Source of the DNA: Bacteroidales bacterium
Lineage (GTDB): Bacteria > Bacteroidota > Bacteroidia > Bacteroidales > UBA932
Reading direction: 5' to 3'
DNA: 37,185 nt
Assembly (NCBI GenBank): GCA_017961015.1
Contig: JAGCYC010000017.1
Coordinates: 1-37,185 of the forward strand
Below the pieces are notes generated by a model. The model made no database searches. It was not told the origin of the DNA and saw only the letters and a list, made by a program, of their open reading frames with translations. Made by a program: the position numbers and the translations under genes. Below, piece by piece: positions 16,318-25,565 of this stretch; the stretch's first letter is position 1; the number at the start of each line of letters is the position of its first letter.

Positions 16318-16914
16318 ATGGAATATCTTAGCTTATTCGTAAAGTCCATCTTTGTGGACAATATGATCTTCGCCTACTTCCTGGGAATGTGTTCGTTCCT
16401 GGCTGTGTCGAAGAATGTAAAAACGGCCGCAGGCCTGGGCGTAGCAGTTATTTTCGTACTGCTGGTAACCCTTCCCATCAACTACCTGCTCAACCGTTTC
16501 GTGCTGGCTCCGGACGCCCTCATCCCGGGTGTTGACCTGAGCTTCCTCAGCTTTATCGTATTTATCGCCGTGATCGCCGCTATCGTGCAGGTGGTGGAGA
16601 TGGTGGTAGAGAAGTTCTCCCCCGAGCTCTATTCCTCGCTGGGTATCTTCCTGCCTCTGATCGCCGTCAACTGCGCCATCCTGGGCGGCAGCCTGTTTAT
16701 GCAGCAGAAAGACTTCGGCAACCTCGGTGAGGCCACCGTATATGCCCTCGGCTCCGGCCTGGGTTGGTTCCTTGCCATCGTAGCCCTTGCCGCCATCCGC
16801 GAAAAGATGGCCTACTCCAATGTTCCGGCTGCCCTCAAGGGCCTTGGCATCACCTTCATAACCGTGGGTCTTATGGGTATCGCCTTTATGACCTTTATGG
16901 GTATTCAACTTTAA
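16318..16914 (+). CDS. nqrE: Na+-NQR subunit E
   Basis: The 198-residue membrane subunit starts with [32 protein letters not shown] and contains [14 protein letters not shown], both typical of NqrE; the two cysteines in MCSF and NCAI are expected ligands of the intramembrane iron centre shared with NqrD. About six membrane helices are visible. It follows nqrD by 6 nt. A GGAGG-type sequence lies between it and nqrF, an exception to the usual weak Shine-Dalgarno use here. Confidence 0.95.
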   Translation: MEYLSLFVKSIFVDNMIFAYFLGMCSFLAVSKNVKTAAGLGVAVIFVLLVTLPINYLLNRFVLAPDALIPGVDLSFLSFIVFIAVIAAIVQVVEMVVEKFSPELYSSLGIFLPLIAVNCAILGGSLFMQQKDFGNLGEATVYALGSGLGWFLAIVALAAIREKMAYSNVPAALKGLGITFITVGLMGIAFMTFMGIQL

Positions 16915-16927
16915 GGAGGACGCACTT

Positions 16928-18202
16928 ATGGGTAATACAATTATCGCATCAATCGCAGTCATCCTTGTAGTGACTCTGATCCTGGTGGCCCTGCTGCTTT
17001 GGATCAAGACCGCCCTCACTCCTTCCGGTTCCGTCAAGATCTCCATCAACGGCGGTTCCAGGGAACTTGAGGTAACTCCCGGCTCCGACCTTATGCACAC
17101 CCTTGCCGACCAGGGCATCTTCCTGCCCTCGGCCTGCGGCGGTAAGGCCAACTGCGGCCAGTGCAAACTCCAGGTCCTGGAAGGCGGCGGAACCATCCTT
17201 CCCACCGAAACCGGTTTCTTCTCCCGCAAACAGATCAAGGACGGCTGGCGCCTCGGCTGCCAGGTAAAGGTGAAGGACAATCTCCAGATTGCCGTTCCCG
17301 AAAGCGCCCTGAGCGTGAAGAAGCTGGAGTGCGAAGTGGTCTCCAACGAGAACGTGGCCACCTTCATCAAGGAATTCACCGTACGTCTTCCCGAAGGCGA
17401 GCACATCGACTTCAAGTCCGGTGAGTACATCCAGATCGATATCCCCGAATATGAGGCCGATTTTGCCGATATGGGCGTTGCCGATATCTACAAGGGCGAC
17501 TGGGAAAAGTACGGCATCACTTCCCTGAAGTACCGCAATACCGTTCCCACCATCCGCGCCTACTCGATGGCTTCATATCCGGCCGAGAAGGACCTCATCA
17601 AACTGAACGTGAGAATTGCCACTCCTCCGTTTGACCGCAGCCAGCCCAAGGGCGTATTCAAGTTCGTGCCCGGCGTTCCTCCGGGAATCGCTTCCACCTA
17701 TGTGTTCTCCCGCAAGAAGGGCGACAAGGTGATGATTTCCGGCCCTTACGGAGAGTTCCTCCTTCCCAAGGACGACCCCGACACCCAGGAATACATCTTC
17801 GTGGGCGGCGGTGCCGGTATGGCTCCCCTGCGCAGCCACATTATGCACCTGTTCAAGACCCTCAAGACAAAGAAGCCTGTACGCTTCTTCTACGGCGCCC
17901 GCGCCCTCGTGGAAGCCTTCTATCTGGAAGACTTCGCCGAGATTGAGAAGGAGTTCCCGAACTTCCACTTCACCCTTGCCCTTGACCGTCCCGATCCCGC
18001 AGCCGATGCCGCCGGTGTCAAATACACTCCCGGCTTCGTGCACAACGTGATGTACGAGACCTACCTCAAGGACCACGAGGCTCCGGAGGACATCAAGTAC
18101 TTTATGTGCGGCCCTCCTATGATGGTCAAGTGCGTGAACGAGCTGCTCGATTCGCTGGGCGTAGCCCCCGAGAGCATACTCTACGACAACTTCGGAGGTT
18201 AA
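16928..18202 (+). CDS. nqrF: Na+-NQR subunit F, NADH-oxidising flavoprotein
   Basis: The 424-residue subunit is the electron entry point. It has one N-terminal membrane helix (about residues 5-25), a 2Fe-2S ferredoxin domain with C70, C76, C79 (SACGGKANCGQC) and C111 (RLGC), an FAD domain with RAYSMASYP, and an NADH domain with VGGGAGMAPLRSH, FFYGAR and the end motif FMCGPPMMVKCV. All cofactor ligands are intact. It closes the operon and is followed by a strong terminator. GGAGGA lies 8 nt before the ATG. Confidence 0.97.
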   Translation: MGNTIIASIAVILVVTLILVALLLWIKTALTPSGSVKISINGGSRELEVTPGSDLMHTLADQGIFLPSACGGKANCGQCKLQVLEGGGTILPTETGFFSRKQIKDGWRLGCQVKVKDNLQIAVPESALSVKKLECEVVSNENVATFIKEFTVRLPEGEHIDFKSGEYIQIDIPEYEADFADMGVADIYKGDWEKYGITSLKYRNTVPTIRAYSMASYPAEKDLIKLNVRIATPPFDRSQPKGVFKFVPGVPPGIASTYVFSRKKGDKVMISGPYGEFLLPKDDPDTQEYIFVGGGAGMAPLRSHIMHLFKTLKTKKPVRFFYGARALVEAFYLEDFAEIEKEFPNFHFTLALDRPDPAADAAGVKYTPGFVHNVMYETYLKDHEAPEDIKYFMCGPPMMVKCVNELLDSLGVAPESILYDNFGG

Positions 18203-18219
18203 TCCTCCAAGGCTTTTCA

Positions 18220-18256
18220 AAGTCCCGGAAGCAAGCGCTCTCCGGGACTTTTTTTA
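18220..18256 (+). terminator. Terminator of the nqr operon
   Basis: AAGTCCCGGA (18220-18229) pairs perfectly with TCCGGGACTT (18241-18250) across an 11-nt loop and runs into seven Ts. Confidence 0.92.
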
Positions 18257-18349
18257 TTATCGGCATTAAAAAACACTTGGGAATAATAAGAAACTTAAAA
18301 ATCTGCATTTTCTTTTTTAAGATTGGCTAATCTTCCGGAATCTGTGATA

Positions 18350-18357
18350 TAGCTTTG
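18350..18357 (+). promoter_or_regulatory. -7 box of the lipoprotein pair
   Basis: TAGCTTTG fits TAnnTTTG and lies 23 nt before ATG 18381. The nearest upstream TTG (18323-18325) is 24 nt away, longer than usual. Confidence 0.5.
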
Positions 18358-18380
18358 CGGCAGGATGAATTGAAACGAAT

Positions 18381-19415
18381 ATGCGAATCCAGCAAACACA
18401 CATAGGCCGGAACATCTCTAACGCCACTTCTGCCTTGCACTCCCGCAGCCGCATATCTGCGGCACTAGTAACTGTGATTCTGCAGTTTCCGGCCTTTTTT
18501 TCCTGCCATATACCATATAATGACGATAATACCGCCCCGGGGCTTAGCTTGAAGCTGAACTGCCGTGCATCGGCTCCGGAGGCCCTCAATCTCTTCTTCT
18601 TTCACGACCGGGCTCCTATGCGCCTGGATTCATATCAGCAAATAAGTCTTCCGGAGCAGACTTCCCGGATTTACGGGCTCTCTGGAAGCGGCGGACACCT
18701 GCTGCAGGCCATTTCCTCTAAGGCGGGAGATACCGGGCAGTGGGCCGGCATACAGTACTATGGAAACCTACAGACAACGCTTTTCTCCCTCGCCGATGAA
18801 GACCCTTCACGGCCAAAGCTTGTCGGAAGCACCACCCTGGAAGCCGGACGTTCGCGAACAGGCGAACTGGACCTCTCTCCCGTCCTCTGCGCCGTCCGGA
18901 TACGGTCTGTGGCCTGCGACTTCAGCGAAAGGCCCTATTCCGGCAGCAGTCTTTCTGTAAGTCGGCTCTTTCTGCTGCACGCCGGAGTGGAAATACGCCC
19001 GCTGGAGCCGGGCTGCAGGCCCGTGTCCTGGATTAACAGCGGTTCATTGGAAACTGAGGCCGTAAACCGCCTTCCAAGGCCCTGGATGCTGCTTTTAGAA
19101 AATCTTGGAGATGTAACGGAGCGAAGAATAAGCCCTGGCTGGACTCTGTATTGCTACCCGAATCCTTCTTCAGGGGATGTTCCCGGCTCTCCACCCACTC
19201 GCCTTGTCATCGAGGCAACGCTGCTCGGGCACACCTGCTACTATCCTATAAGCCTTCCTCCAATGGAAATGGGCACGCTCTGCGAAATGGACATTACCAT
19301 CCGGCGAATGGGTACGTCCGATCCGGACCTTCCTGCCGTAAGCGGCAGTGTTACGCTAAGCCACGCCATCCTGCCCTGGAATGAAGCCGAGCCCCAGACA
19401 GTTCCCTTCCTATGA
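18381..19415 (+). CDS. Fimbrillin-like surface lipoprotein
   Basis: The 344-residue protein carries a probable lipoprotein signal (SRSRISAALVTVILQFPAFFSC, cysteine in FFSC), although the stretch before it is long; a start at TTG 18435 would give a more usual signal length. The body is beta-rich with no catalytic motif. The end, SGSVTLSHAILPWNEAEPQTVPFL, has the V-x(n)-PW(N) closing pattern of Bacteroidales fimbrillin and DUF5119/Mfa-type proteins. These form or cap short surface fimbriae, or act as accessory tip subunits. It overlaps the next gene by 4 nt (ATGA). The family call rests on pattern and context and is moderate. Confidence 0.6.
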   Translation: MRIQQTHIGRNISNATSALHSRSRISAALVTVILQFPAFFSCHIPYNDDNTAPGLSLKLNCRASAPEALNLFFFHDRAPMRLDSYQQISLPEQTSRIYGLSGSGGHLLQAISSKAGDTGQWAGIQYYGNLQTTLFSLADEDPSRPKLVGSTTLEAGRSRTGELDLSPVLCAVRIRSVACDFSERPYSGSSLSVSRLFLLHAGVEIRPLEPGCRPVSWINSGSLETEAVNRLPRPWMLLLENLGDVTERRISPGWTLYCYPNPSSGDVPGSPPTRLVIEATLLGHTCYYPISLPPMEMGTLCEMDITIRRMGTSDPDLPAVSGSVTLSHAILPWNEAEPQTVPFL

Positions 19416-20671
19416 AAGCATACCGTTATATATTATACCTGCTCCTCCTTACCGGATGCAGTGAAGTCCGGAATCCCGGGCATATCCAGGTTCGTATCCT
19501 CCTGGATCCGGGGCAGCCTGCCACCCGGGCAATGCTCCCTGACGACGGACTCCTCACCGATTACAATCTCTTTGTGCTTAATGAGTCCGGCTTAATGGAG
19601 GAGCAGGTTTTTATACCGGAAAGAAGTTTCAGCACGGAAAGCGGAAAGGCCGTGTACCACACCAGCCTGCTTGAGGGAGTCCCGTATGACATTTACGTGG
19701 TCGCAAATGCCGGATACCGTCTCCCCTGCCGGACTAAGGAGGATCTGGAGAGCTACCGTTACCACCTTGCCTATCCCGACGAATACAGCCGGGGCCTTCC
19801 TATGTGTGCTGTTGCAAGGGGCATAAAGGCCGCTTCCATAATGGAAATACCCCTCCGGAGATGTATGGCAAGGCTGGATCTGGAGATTGACCGGAGCGTC
19901 CTGGATGCCGATGTGAACTTTACCGTAGAATCGGTCAGAATCGGCAACTGTCCCTCGTCGGTACTCCTTTTCGGCCCAAGCAAGGCTCTTAACGCGGGAG
20001 ACTGCTTTGCCGAAGGCTTCTCTCACGAGGGCCAGGCAGTAGCCGCACTGAACAGGGAAAGGGAGCCGGGAATAAGCGATACATTGCCCCTCTTTATGCT
20101 TGAAAATATGCAGGGCGATCTTCTTGAACACGTCCAGACCGCGCAGGGCAAGGTATTTACCAGCGGGCAGTATGCTTCAGTCTGTTCATATATAGAACTG
20201 CGTGCATCCTATCGCAGCGACAGTTACCACAGCCTTCCCGGACAGCCTTTGGTGTACCGCTTCTATCTCGGCGAGAATCTGAACAATTTCGACGTATGCC
20301 GGAACAGCCGTTACAGAATAAGGGTCCGGCCAGAAGGAAGCGGGCTCAGCGAAAACAGCTGGAGAGTGGACAAGGGCGGCCTTGTGCCGGAAATACGCTT
20401 CGAACTGCACCCTGCCTCATACAATGAATGCAGGATAGGCGACGATTTCAGAATCTGGTGCGAGGTCAAGCCTGACGGGACCCCTATGGAGATTGAACCG
20501 CTAGCCTGGGACGATGACGAGGAGGTCCACAAACTGTACAGCTACACGATTGACCCTGACGGCAATGGCCTCACAATCCACACTTGGAAGGGAGGCACCG
20601 CAGTGGTATATTTCAAGGCTGGCGAACCGGTGAACCGGGACACCCTTGCGATGGTGGTAATTGGGCCCTAG
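19412..20671 (+). CDS. DUF4906-type surface lipoprotein
   Basis: The 419-residue protein begins with a clean lipoprotein signal (ILYLLLLTGCSE, lipid on C16). The middle and C-terminal part fits DUF4906 of Bacteroidales fimbria-associated proteins: IEIPLRRCMARLDLEID-like strand, then VYRFYLGENLNNFDVCRNSRYRIRV, where the family has the pattern LG-N--DF-V-RN--Y-V. After this comes a beta domain (RIGDDFRIWCEV... GTAVVYFKA). Such proteins are thought to be tip or anchor subunits of type V pili. No major fimbrillin, assembly protease or anchor gene lies beside the pair. Its TAG and the TAG of the convergent rfbC share the bases CTAG. Confidence 0.7.
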   Translation: MKAYRYILYLLLLTGCSEVRNPGHIQVRILLDPGQPATRAMLPDDGLLTDYNLFVLNESGLMEEQVFIPERSFSTESGKAVYHTSLLEGVPYDIYVVANAGYRLPCRTKEDLESYRYHLAYPDEYSRGLPMCAVARGIKAASIMEIPLRRCMARLDLEIDRSVLDADVNFTVESVRIGNCPSSVLLFGPSKALNAGDCFAEGFSHEGQAVAALNREREPGISDTLPLFMLENMQGDLLEHVQTAQGKVFTSGQYASVCSYIELRASYRSDSYHSLPGQPLVYRFYLGENLNNFDVCRNSRYRIRVRPEGSGLSENSWRVDKGGLVPEIRFELHPASYNECRIGDDFRIWCEVKPDGTPMEIEPLAWDDDEEVHKLYSYTIDPDGNGLTIHTWKGGTAVVYFKAGEPVNRDTLAMVVIGP

Positions 20672-21219
20672 AATAGCTCCGGAGCATCTTTTAACAGAGG
20701 ATGATGCTTATCCTTTTCCGAAAGGATTACGGCATCGGCAGGAAGCTTCCAGTCTATGGCAAGGTCGGGATCATTCCACGCAATGGCCCCTTCCGATGCG
20801 GGTGCGTAGAAGTTGTCGCACTTGTACTGGAATACGGCCTCGTCGCTCAGGACGGCAAAGCCGTGGGCAAAGCCGCGGGGAATGAAGAACTGGCGGTGAT
20901 CCTCCCCGCTCAGTTCCACGGATACATAGGAGCCGAAAGTGGGTGAGCCACGGCGGATATCAACTGCGACATCAAGGACACGGCCTTTGACGACACGAAC
21001 CAGCTTGCTCTGGGAATGTTCCCCTTTCTGGAAATGCAGGCCCCGCAGGACACCGTAGCTGCTCTTGCTCTCATTATCCTGCACGAAATTGATGTCCAGG
21101 CCGGTTTTGGCTGCGAATTCGGCAGCGTTGAAACTCTCGAAGAAATAGCCGCGTTCGTCTTTGAAAACCCTGGGCTCCAGAATGAGGACGCCCTCTATGG
21201 CTGTTTTGATTACTTCCAT
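20668..21219 (-). CDS. rfbC: dTDP-4-dehydrorhamnose 3,5-epimerase
   Basis: The 183-residue RmlC-type cupin converts dTDP-4-keto-6-deoxyglucose to dTDP-4-keto-rhamnose. The catalytic His62 lies in GLHFQ, followed by KLVRVVKGRVLDVAVDIRRGSPTFG, the FIPRGFAHGF motif and YKCDNFYAPASEGAIAWNDPDLAIDW. Length and motifs are full. The partners rfbA, rfbB and rfbD are not in the window. It is the last gene of the glycan operon and overlaps the RgpF-like gene by 10 nt. This ties the operon to a rhamnose-containing surface polymer. Confidence 0.95.
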   Translation of the reverse strand: MEVIKTAIEGVLILEPRVFKDERGYFFESFNAAEFAAKTGLDINFVQDNESKSSYGVLRGLHFQKGEHSQSKLVRVVKGRVLDVAVDIRRGSPTFGSYVSVELSGEDHRQFFIPRGFAHGFAVLSDEAVFQYKCDNFYAPASEGAIAWNDPDLAIDWKLPADAVILSEKDKHHPLLKDAPELF

Positions 21220-22028
21220 ATCTTCTCTGTCAAATAATTCATAAGTCGTGCGAACATCCTAAGATGCCCTCCCTTAAGGAATCGGCTGCTGAAACCGGCG
21301 CCATAAATGCGGTCCATATCCTTTCTTTCAGCCTCTGAAAGCAGTGGATCGGAATGCTTCAGTATCCGGCGTATCTGCAGCCCCATACAGCCGCCGTGCC
21401 TTGTATAGGCTGCCTTCTTGTAGAAAGGCAAACCCCGCCTCCAGTAGGCCAAGGCCCTGTTATATATGCTCTTACCGGGAGCGCAGAACAAGGCCTTGGG
21501 CTCAATTCCCTTAAGGCGGAGAAGCCTGGTAAGGCCGCTTTCATAGCGCTGACAAACTTCCTCCTTGCTGCTGCAAGGCCCTACTCCCATAATGAAGTCC
21601 CGGAACCACTTGCTGCGGAACACTTCTTTCCTGAAACCCAGGAACCAGGACTGGAGATGCTCGTTCCCTCTGCGGGAAGGATGCCAGACCAGGCCGAAAG
21701 CCGGACTGCCCAAAGCTTCCATCCTGTCCAGATACGGCTCAAGCGAATAGAGAGGCCCTGCCACGGAATCGTTCAGAAAGTACAGGACATCGCAGGAGTC
21801 GGTATCCAAAGCCGCGAAACAGCGCTTGTAGGAGCCAAAATCGTACTCTCCGTGATGCTTGCTGTAAACCACATCCACATCCAGGCCATCCCACTCGGAA
21901 GAAGCCACGGCACAGTCAGAAGCGATAATGACGCGGCCAAGCGGCAGGAGGGCACGGATAAGATAGCGTACGCCCTCCCCCGCCTTACCCTGGGGATCAT
22001 AGTGAGCAAGAAGGAATACCCGCGTCAT
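21210..22028 (-). CDS. RgpF-like rhamnan synthesis protein
   Basis: The 272-residue protein resembles the rhamnan synthesis F family: an N-terminal strand VFLLAHYDPQGKAGEGVRYL, the conserved YDFGSYKRC segment, YFLNDSVAGPLY, and a middle part with SPAFGLVWH and LQSWFLGFRKEVF. RgpF proteins act in rhamnose-glucose polysaccharide synthesis, in most cases as rhamnosyltransferases. It is placed between a GT2-RgpF fusion and rfbC, which supplies dTDP-rhamnose, so transfer of rhamnose is the likely role; the linkage is unknown. The start overlaps the upstream stop (ATGA). Confidence 0.8.
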   Translation of the reverse strand: MTRVFLLAHYDPQGKAGEGVRYLIRALLPLGRVIIASDCAVASSEWDGLDVDVVYSKHHGEYDFGSYKRCFAALDTDSCDVLYFLNDSVAGPLYSLEPYLDRMEALGSPAFGLVWHPSRRGNEHLQSWFLGFRKEVFRSKWFRDFIMGVGPCSSKEEVCQRYESGLTRLLRLKGIEPKALFCAPGKSIYNRALAYWRRGLPFYKKAAYTRHGGCMGLQIRRILKHSDPLLSEAERKDMDRIYGAGFSSRFLKGGHLRMFARLMNYLTEKIWK

Positions 22029-23860
22029 TTGCCGTGCTTGCTAAGGTTGAACTTAAGGCCGAAGATGGTGAGTATCTTGTCTCTCCGCGGCGCCACCCTT
22101 TCCAGGGAGAATACCCATTTGAATACCGGCGAAAAAGCCCTCGCTATCTGATGCCTGCGGTATGCGGCCTTGTCCATAATGATGGGCGCTATGCTGAAGC
22201 CTTCGGCCGTTATTACCATAGAAAGGATGCGCTCGTACACGTGGGCAAGGCTTCCGGTCGAATGCGATACTGACTGACCGCCGAAGGATTCGGCCGTAAG
22301 GTCCCCGTCGCGGACGAAGGAATAGGGATACATACGGGCCATAAACATAGTGCCGGCGCAGAAGATATCCCCCTCGTTGTGCAGGCCTATGCGGTGAAGT
22401 TCTTTCTTCAGGGCCGATGTATCCTCGACCAGGCCAAGGGAAAGATGGCGTATCAGCAGGCCGTTGCACACCATTCCAACCTTGGTATCACGCCTGATGA
22501 TATTAAGCGCACTGCGGAACTGACGCGGGCTTTCGAGCAGGGCGTCCACCAGCAGGTTGCGCCAACGGTAACCCTTCATATCCAGGCCGTTGATACGGTT
22601 GGTCTCGTCCGAAGGCCCCTTGGTGTGCAGTTTGAGGACAAGGTCGTAGTCGTCGGGATTCACCGCCCTCAGAGCCTTGATAAATGGCCAGATATCGTAT
22701 CCCACATTCTCCACTTCCAGGAAGCGGGCATCGGGGCGGAAGGCGCGTATCTTGGCCTCAGTCTCGGGATCCGGGTTGTTCCAGGTACACAGAAGGTCCC
22801 ATTTGCAGCCATTGATGCTCTTCAGCTTCCCTATGAACCAGGGGACCTGGTCCTTGTAATAGATATGGAGGTGGACCAGGAGTCTCAGGCCGGATCCGTT
22901 GTTGCCGATAGAACGGGTCTTTTTTGCCACTTTCATTTTCCTGAGCTTCCTTTTCATTATCAGCTGCTGCACGAGCAGTACCCGATGGAAAGGCATCAGG
23001 GGCAGATGCAAGGCCTCTTTGCGAAGATACGGACGCTCCTTGAAAAGCCCCGGATCCAGGCTGATGCCAACCCAGGCGGCACGTAGCAGGATATCATCTC
23101 TCACAACAGACATACTGCCCATCTTGCCCCTGGAGATCTCGTGTTCGTACAGGTCCAGATAATTGCGGGCCATCTGTCCGCGGCGTTTTGCCTTGCCCAT
23201 CCGTGTGGCGGCCGATGGATTATCCCTCCGGTAATGCACCAGGGGCAGGGGCAGCCGCACTATGCTGTTGGCCTTCCAAAGCAGCTGGGTGACCACCACT
23301 ATATCCTCGTGCATTGCGTGGACGGGGAAGAAAAGGCCTTCGTAAAGGCTGCGGCGGGCCATTTTGTTCCAAAGATAGCCATAGGCGGCGTCACGGTACA
23401 GGCGCCTCATATACTTCTTCTTGTTCTGTACGGTATAGTTCCTTTCCCTGTCGCGTTTGCGCCTTTTGCCATACTCCTTCCAGAAGTCGTAATAGATAAG
23501 GTCGGCGTGGGTATGGGCAGCGCAGCGGGCAAGCTGCTCAAGTGCGTCCGGTACCAGCGAATCGTCAGAATCCAGATGCACTATATAATCGCCCTTGGCT
23601 TCCTTGAGCCCGGACAGCCTTGCCTGAGGCAATCCGCCGTTCTCCTTGTGGATAATCTTCACACAGTCTTTAAGCGCAGGGAATTCCCCATCCAGAACGG
23701 CCTGGAAACGCTCTATCGCGGCATCCGGCGTGCCGTCGTCGACAACAATCACCTCCATCCGCCTGTATGTCTGTGACAGGACGGAACGAGCGCAGCACTC
23801 GATATAGTCTTCGGTCCCATAGACCGGGATTATCACCGAAATGAGTGGTCCGTAATTCAT
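22025..23860 (-). CDS. GT2 glycosyltransferase fused to an RgpF-like domain
   Basis: This 611-residue protein has two halves. Residues 1-230 are a family 2 glycosyltransferase (ISVIIPVYGTEDYIECCARSVLSQTY, VIVVDDGTPD, HLDSDDSLVPDAL as the metal-binding aspartates). Residues of about 330-590 are an RgpF-like domain (LLVHLHIYYKDQVPWFIGKL, ENVGYDIWPFIKAL, DYDLVLKLHTKG, DIFCAGTMFMARM). Such two-domain enzymes add two residues or build a disaccharide repeat. It is cytosolic, acting at the inner face of the membrane on lipid-linked sugars. It overlaps both neighbours by ATGA, so the five glycan genes are translated as a unit. Confidence 0.85.
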   Translation of the reverse strand: MNYGPLISVIIPVYGTEDYIECCARSVLSQTYRRMEVIVVDDGTPDAAIERFQAVLDGEFPALKDCVKIIHKENGGLPQARLSGLKEAKGDYIVHLDSDDSLVPDALEQLARCAAHTHADLIYYDFWKEYGKRRKRDRERNYTVQNKKKYMRRLYRDAAYGYLWNKMARRSLYEGLFFPVHAMHEDIVVVTQLLWKANSIVRLPLPLVHYRRDNPSAATRMGKAKRRGQMARNYLDLYEHEISRGKMGSMSVVRDDILLRAAWVGISLDPGLFKERPYLRKEALHLPLMPFHRVLLVQQLIMKRKLRKMKVAKKTRSIGNNGSGLRLLVHLHIYYKDQVPWFIGKLKSINGCKWDLLCTWNNPDPETEAKIRAFRPDARFLEVENVGYDIWPFIKALRAVNPDDYDLVLKLHTKGPSDETNRINGLDMKGYRWRNLLVDALLESPRQFRSALNIIRRDTKVGMVCNGLLIRHLSLGLVEDTSALKKELHRIGLHNEGDIFCAGTMFMARMYPYSFVRDGDLTAESFGGQSVSHSTGSLAHVYERILSMVITAEGFSIAPIIMDKAAYRRHQIARAFSPVFKWVFSLERVAPRRDKILTIFGLKFNLSKHGK

Positions 23861-24735
23861 AGTTCAATAAGATTATCGGCCATAGAGCCGGGAACAATGT
23901 CTTTTTTATAATTCAGTTTCTGGAGGAAAGTTCCCTGCCGGCACTGCTCCAGAAGTTCCTTGCTGAAAGGCTGGTCCTGCACATCCTGGATGCGGTGCAC
24001 CGGTCCCATCGGCAAAGAAGGCATAGCGTCGAAGAGCTTTCCGGCGTCGGGGAAACTCTTTATGAGTGTGCACAGCAGCATCTGGTGTACGAAATAGCTT
24101 ACGGGAGCCTTTTCTGCCTTCCAGTAGCGCAGCATCATATCGGCCCAGGCCTCCAGGAGCGGATGCGAGGGGGCCGATACTATGAAGAAGTTCTGGAATT
24201 CGGTAAAGCCGAAGCGGGAATCCTTTTCGGCCCTGAACATAAAGAGGGGGGCCGATGCAATATCTTCGGGAATGGCCGAATGCAGCAGGCAGGTGGAATC
24301 GGCCCAGATACCTCCGTGCTGTCTGAGGAGCTGTACGCGGCATATGTCGCTGAAATGGGCTGCCCTCATCTTTCCCTGCCGATAGCGGTCCCAGACGTAG
24401 CCCGGGATATCGGCCCAGTTTGATATGCTGCCCTCGTCAAGCACTTCAACGGGACAGCCGGCGTATTTCCTAAGGCTTGAAAGACAGGCTTTTACAAGCG
24501 CAGGAGCCTTGTCCTCGCCCTGGAGCCACATACTGAACATACGCTCTTCACTGCAGCCTTCAGGCACACCGCTGAAGGAGAACTCCTCGGGGAGATAGGC
24601 TTTCAGATAATCGGTATATATGGCACTGAGCGCCTCATTCCGCTTAAGGCGGCGGGCTGTCCTGTCCTTGAACGGAGAATTCAGAAGGTGCGCTTCTACC
24701 AGCACCCTGCCTTTTACTGCGAAATGAACCGTCAT
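23857..24735 (-). CDS. Capsular polysaccharide glycosyltransferase (DXD type)
   Basis: The 292-residue protein matches the capsular polysaccharide synthesis/GT32-like fold: FSMWLQGEDKAPALVKACLSSLRKY, a segment AAHFSDICRVQLLRQHGGIWADST where the GGIWADST carries the metal-binding aspartate, and a C-terminal PLMGPVHRIQ-like region seen as LPMGPVHRIQDV. These enzymes transfer a sugar from a nucleotide donor. The substrate is not readable. It is the second glycosyltransferase after uvrA and overlaps its neighbours by ATGA on both sides. Confidence 0.82.
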   Translation of the reverse strand: MTVHFAVKGRVLVEAHLLNSPFKDRTARRLKRNEALSAIYTDYLKAYLPEEFSFSGVPEGCSEERMFSMWLQGEDKAPALVKACLSSLRKYAGCPVEVLDEGSISNWADIPGYVWDRYRQGKMRAAHFSDICRVQLLRQHGGIWADSTCLLHSAIPEDIASAPLFMFRAEKDSRFGFTEFQNFFIVSAPSHPLLEAWADMMLRYWKAEKAPVSYFVHQMLLCTLIKSFPDAGKLFDAMPSLPMGPVHRIQDVQDQPFSKELLEQCRQGTFLQKLNYKKDIVPGSMADNLIEL

Positions 24736-25565
24736 ACCAAATCTTTAAAGCGTTCGGGGAGTCTTACGACCCATTTTATGCCCATCATCGCGGGCTTGTT
24801 CCAGGCATAGGGCGGCCTTACGAGAGTCTGAATTCTGCGGGCCCTGTCGCAGTATTTCTCAAAATCGCGGCAAGGCAGGCTGCTGACCAGCTTTGAAGTG
24901 CGGAGCCGCTTGCGCAGATGCCGCTGCCAACCCTGCTCCAGGCGAGAAGGATCGCTGAAGCGCTCTTTGATGCGCTCGGGATCGAAGTAGCCGAAATGAA
25001 GCAGATACAGGCCTTTCACGATATGGAAATTGCCGTGCCTTACACGGTGGAAGCCGCTTCCCCAGGCCAGGGGCCTGGTAATTACGCTGGCTTTCGTGTA
25101 ACGTGTATCCAGAAGGGCATAGCGACGCTGGTGAAGGAAGGGACGGGACCCGTCTATCGGCCCTTCCTCCCCTTCCCTGCAGCCGAAGTCAAGGCCGAGT
25201 CCGGACAAGCTGCCCTTTGCAGGCAAAGTGCTTAAAAACGCCGCCAGACCGACGCCGAGGGCCGGATCGGCAATCAGGAATTCATCGGCATCAGTGCCGA
25301 TAACCATATCATAACGCTTCAGTAGTTCGGCTGCTTTGGCACTCATTACGGCCACCCTGCCCTTGTCGTTGGAACGGACGTCGCTGCCTATCTTTTCCAG
25401 GACCTCGCAGTTTACGCCATCACAGAAAGCCGGCACCTGCTGGTCCAGACCGTCGAAGAAAACGTAAAGATTCTCCCGCCCAAGCTGCGCGCCATAGTAT
25501 TCCACCCACTTGCGGAGGTAGAATTCGTCGTTGCGGACCATAGTTACAGCGGCAATCTTTTTCAT
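24732..25565 (-). CDS. Glycosyltransferase, GT2/GT92-like
   Basis: The 277-residue product starts MKKIAAVTMVRNDEFYLRKWVEYYGAQLG, a signature of the small glycosyltransferase group related to family 2 and 92 enzymes, followed by VFFDGLDQQ and the metal-binding GTDADEFL. A later region (GSGFHRVRHGNFHIVKGLYLLHFGYF) has the conserved histidine before an aromatic cluster typical of that group. Its ATG overlaps the stop of uvrA (ATGA), so it depends on uvrA translation. The sugar is unknown. Confidence 0.82.
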   Translation of the reverse strand: MKKIAAVTMVRNDEFYLRKWVEYYGAQLGRENLYVFFDGLDQQVPAFCDGVNCEVLEKIGSDVRSNDKGRVAVMSAKAAELLKRYDMVIGTDADEFLIADPALGVGLAAFLSTLPAKGSLSGLGLDFGCREGEEGPIDGSRPFLHQRRYALLDTRYTKASVITRPLAWGSGFHRVRHGNFHIVKGLYLLHFGYFDPERIKERFSDPSRLEQGWQRHLRKRLRTSKLVSSLPCRDFEKYCDRARRIQTLVRPPYAWNKPAMMGIKWVVRLPERFKDLV

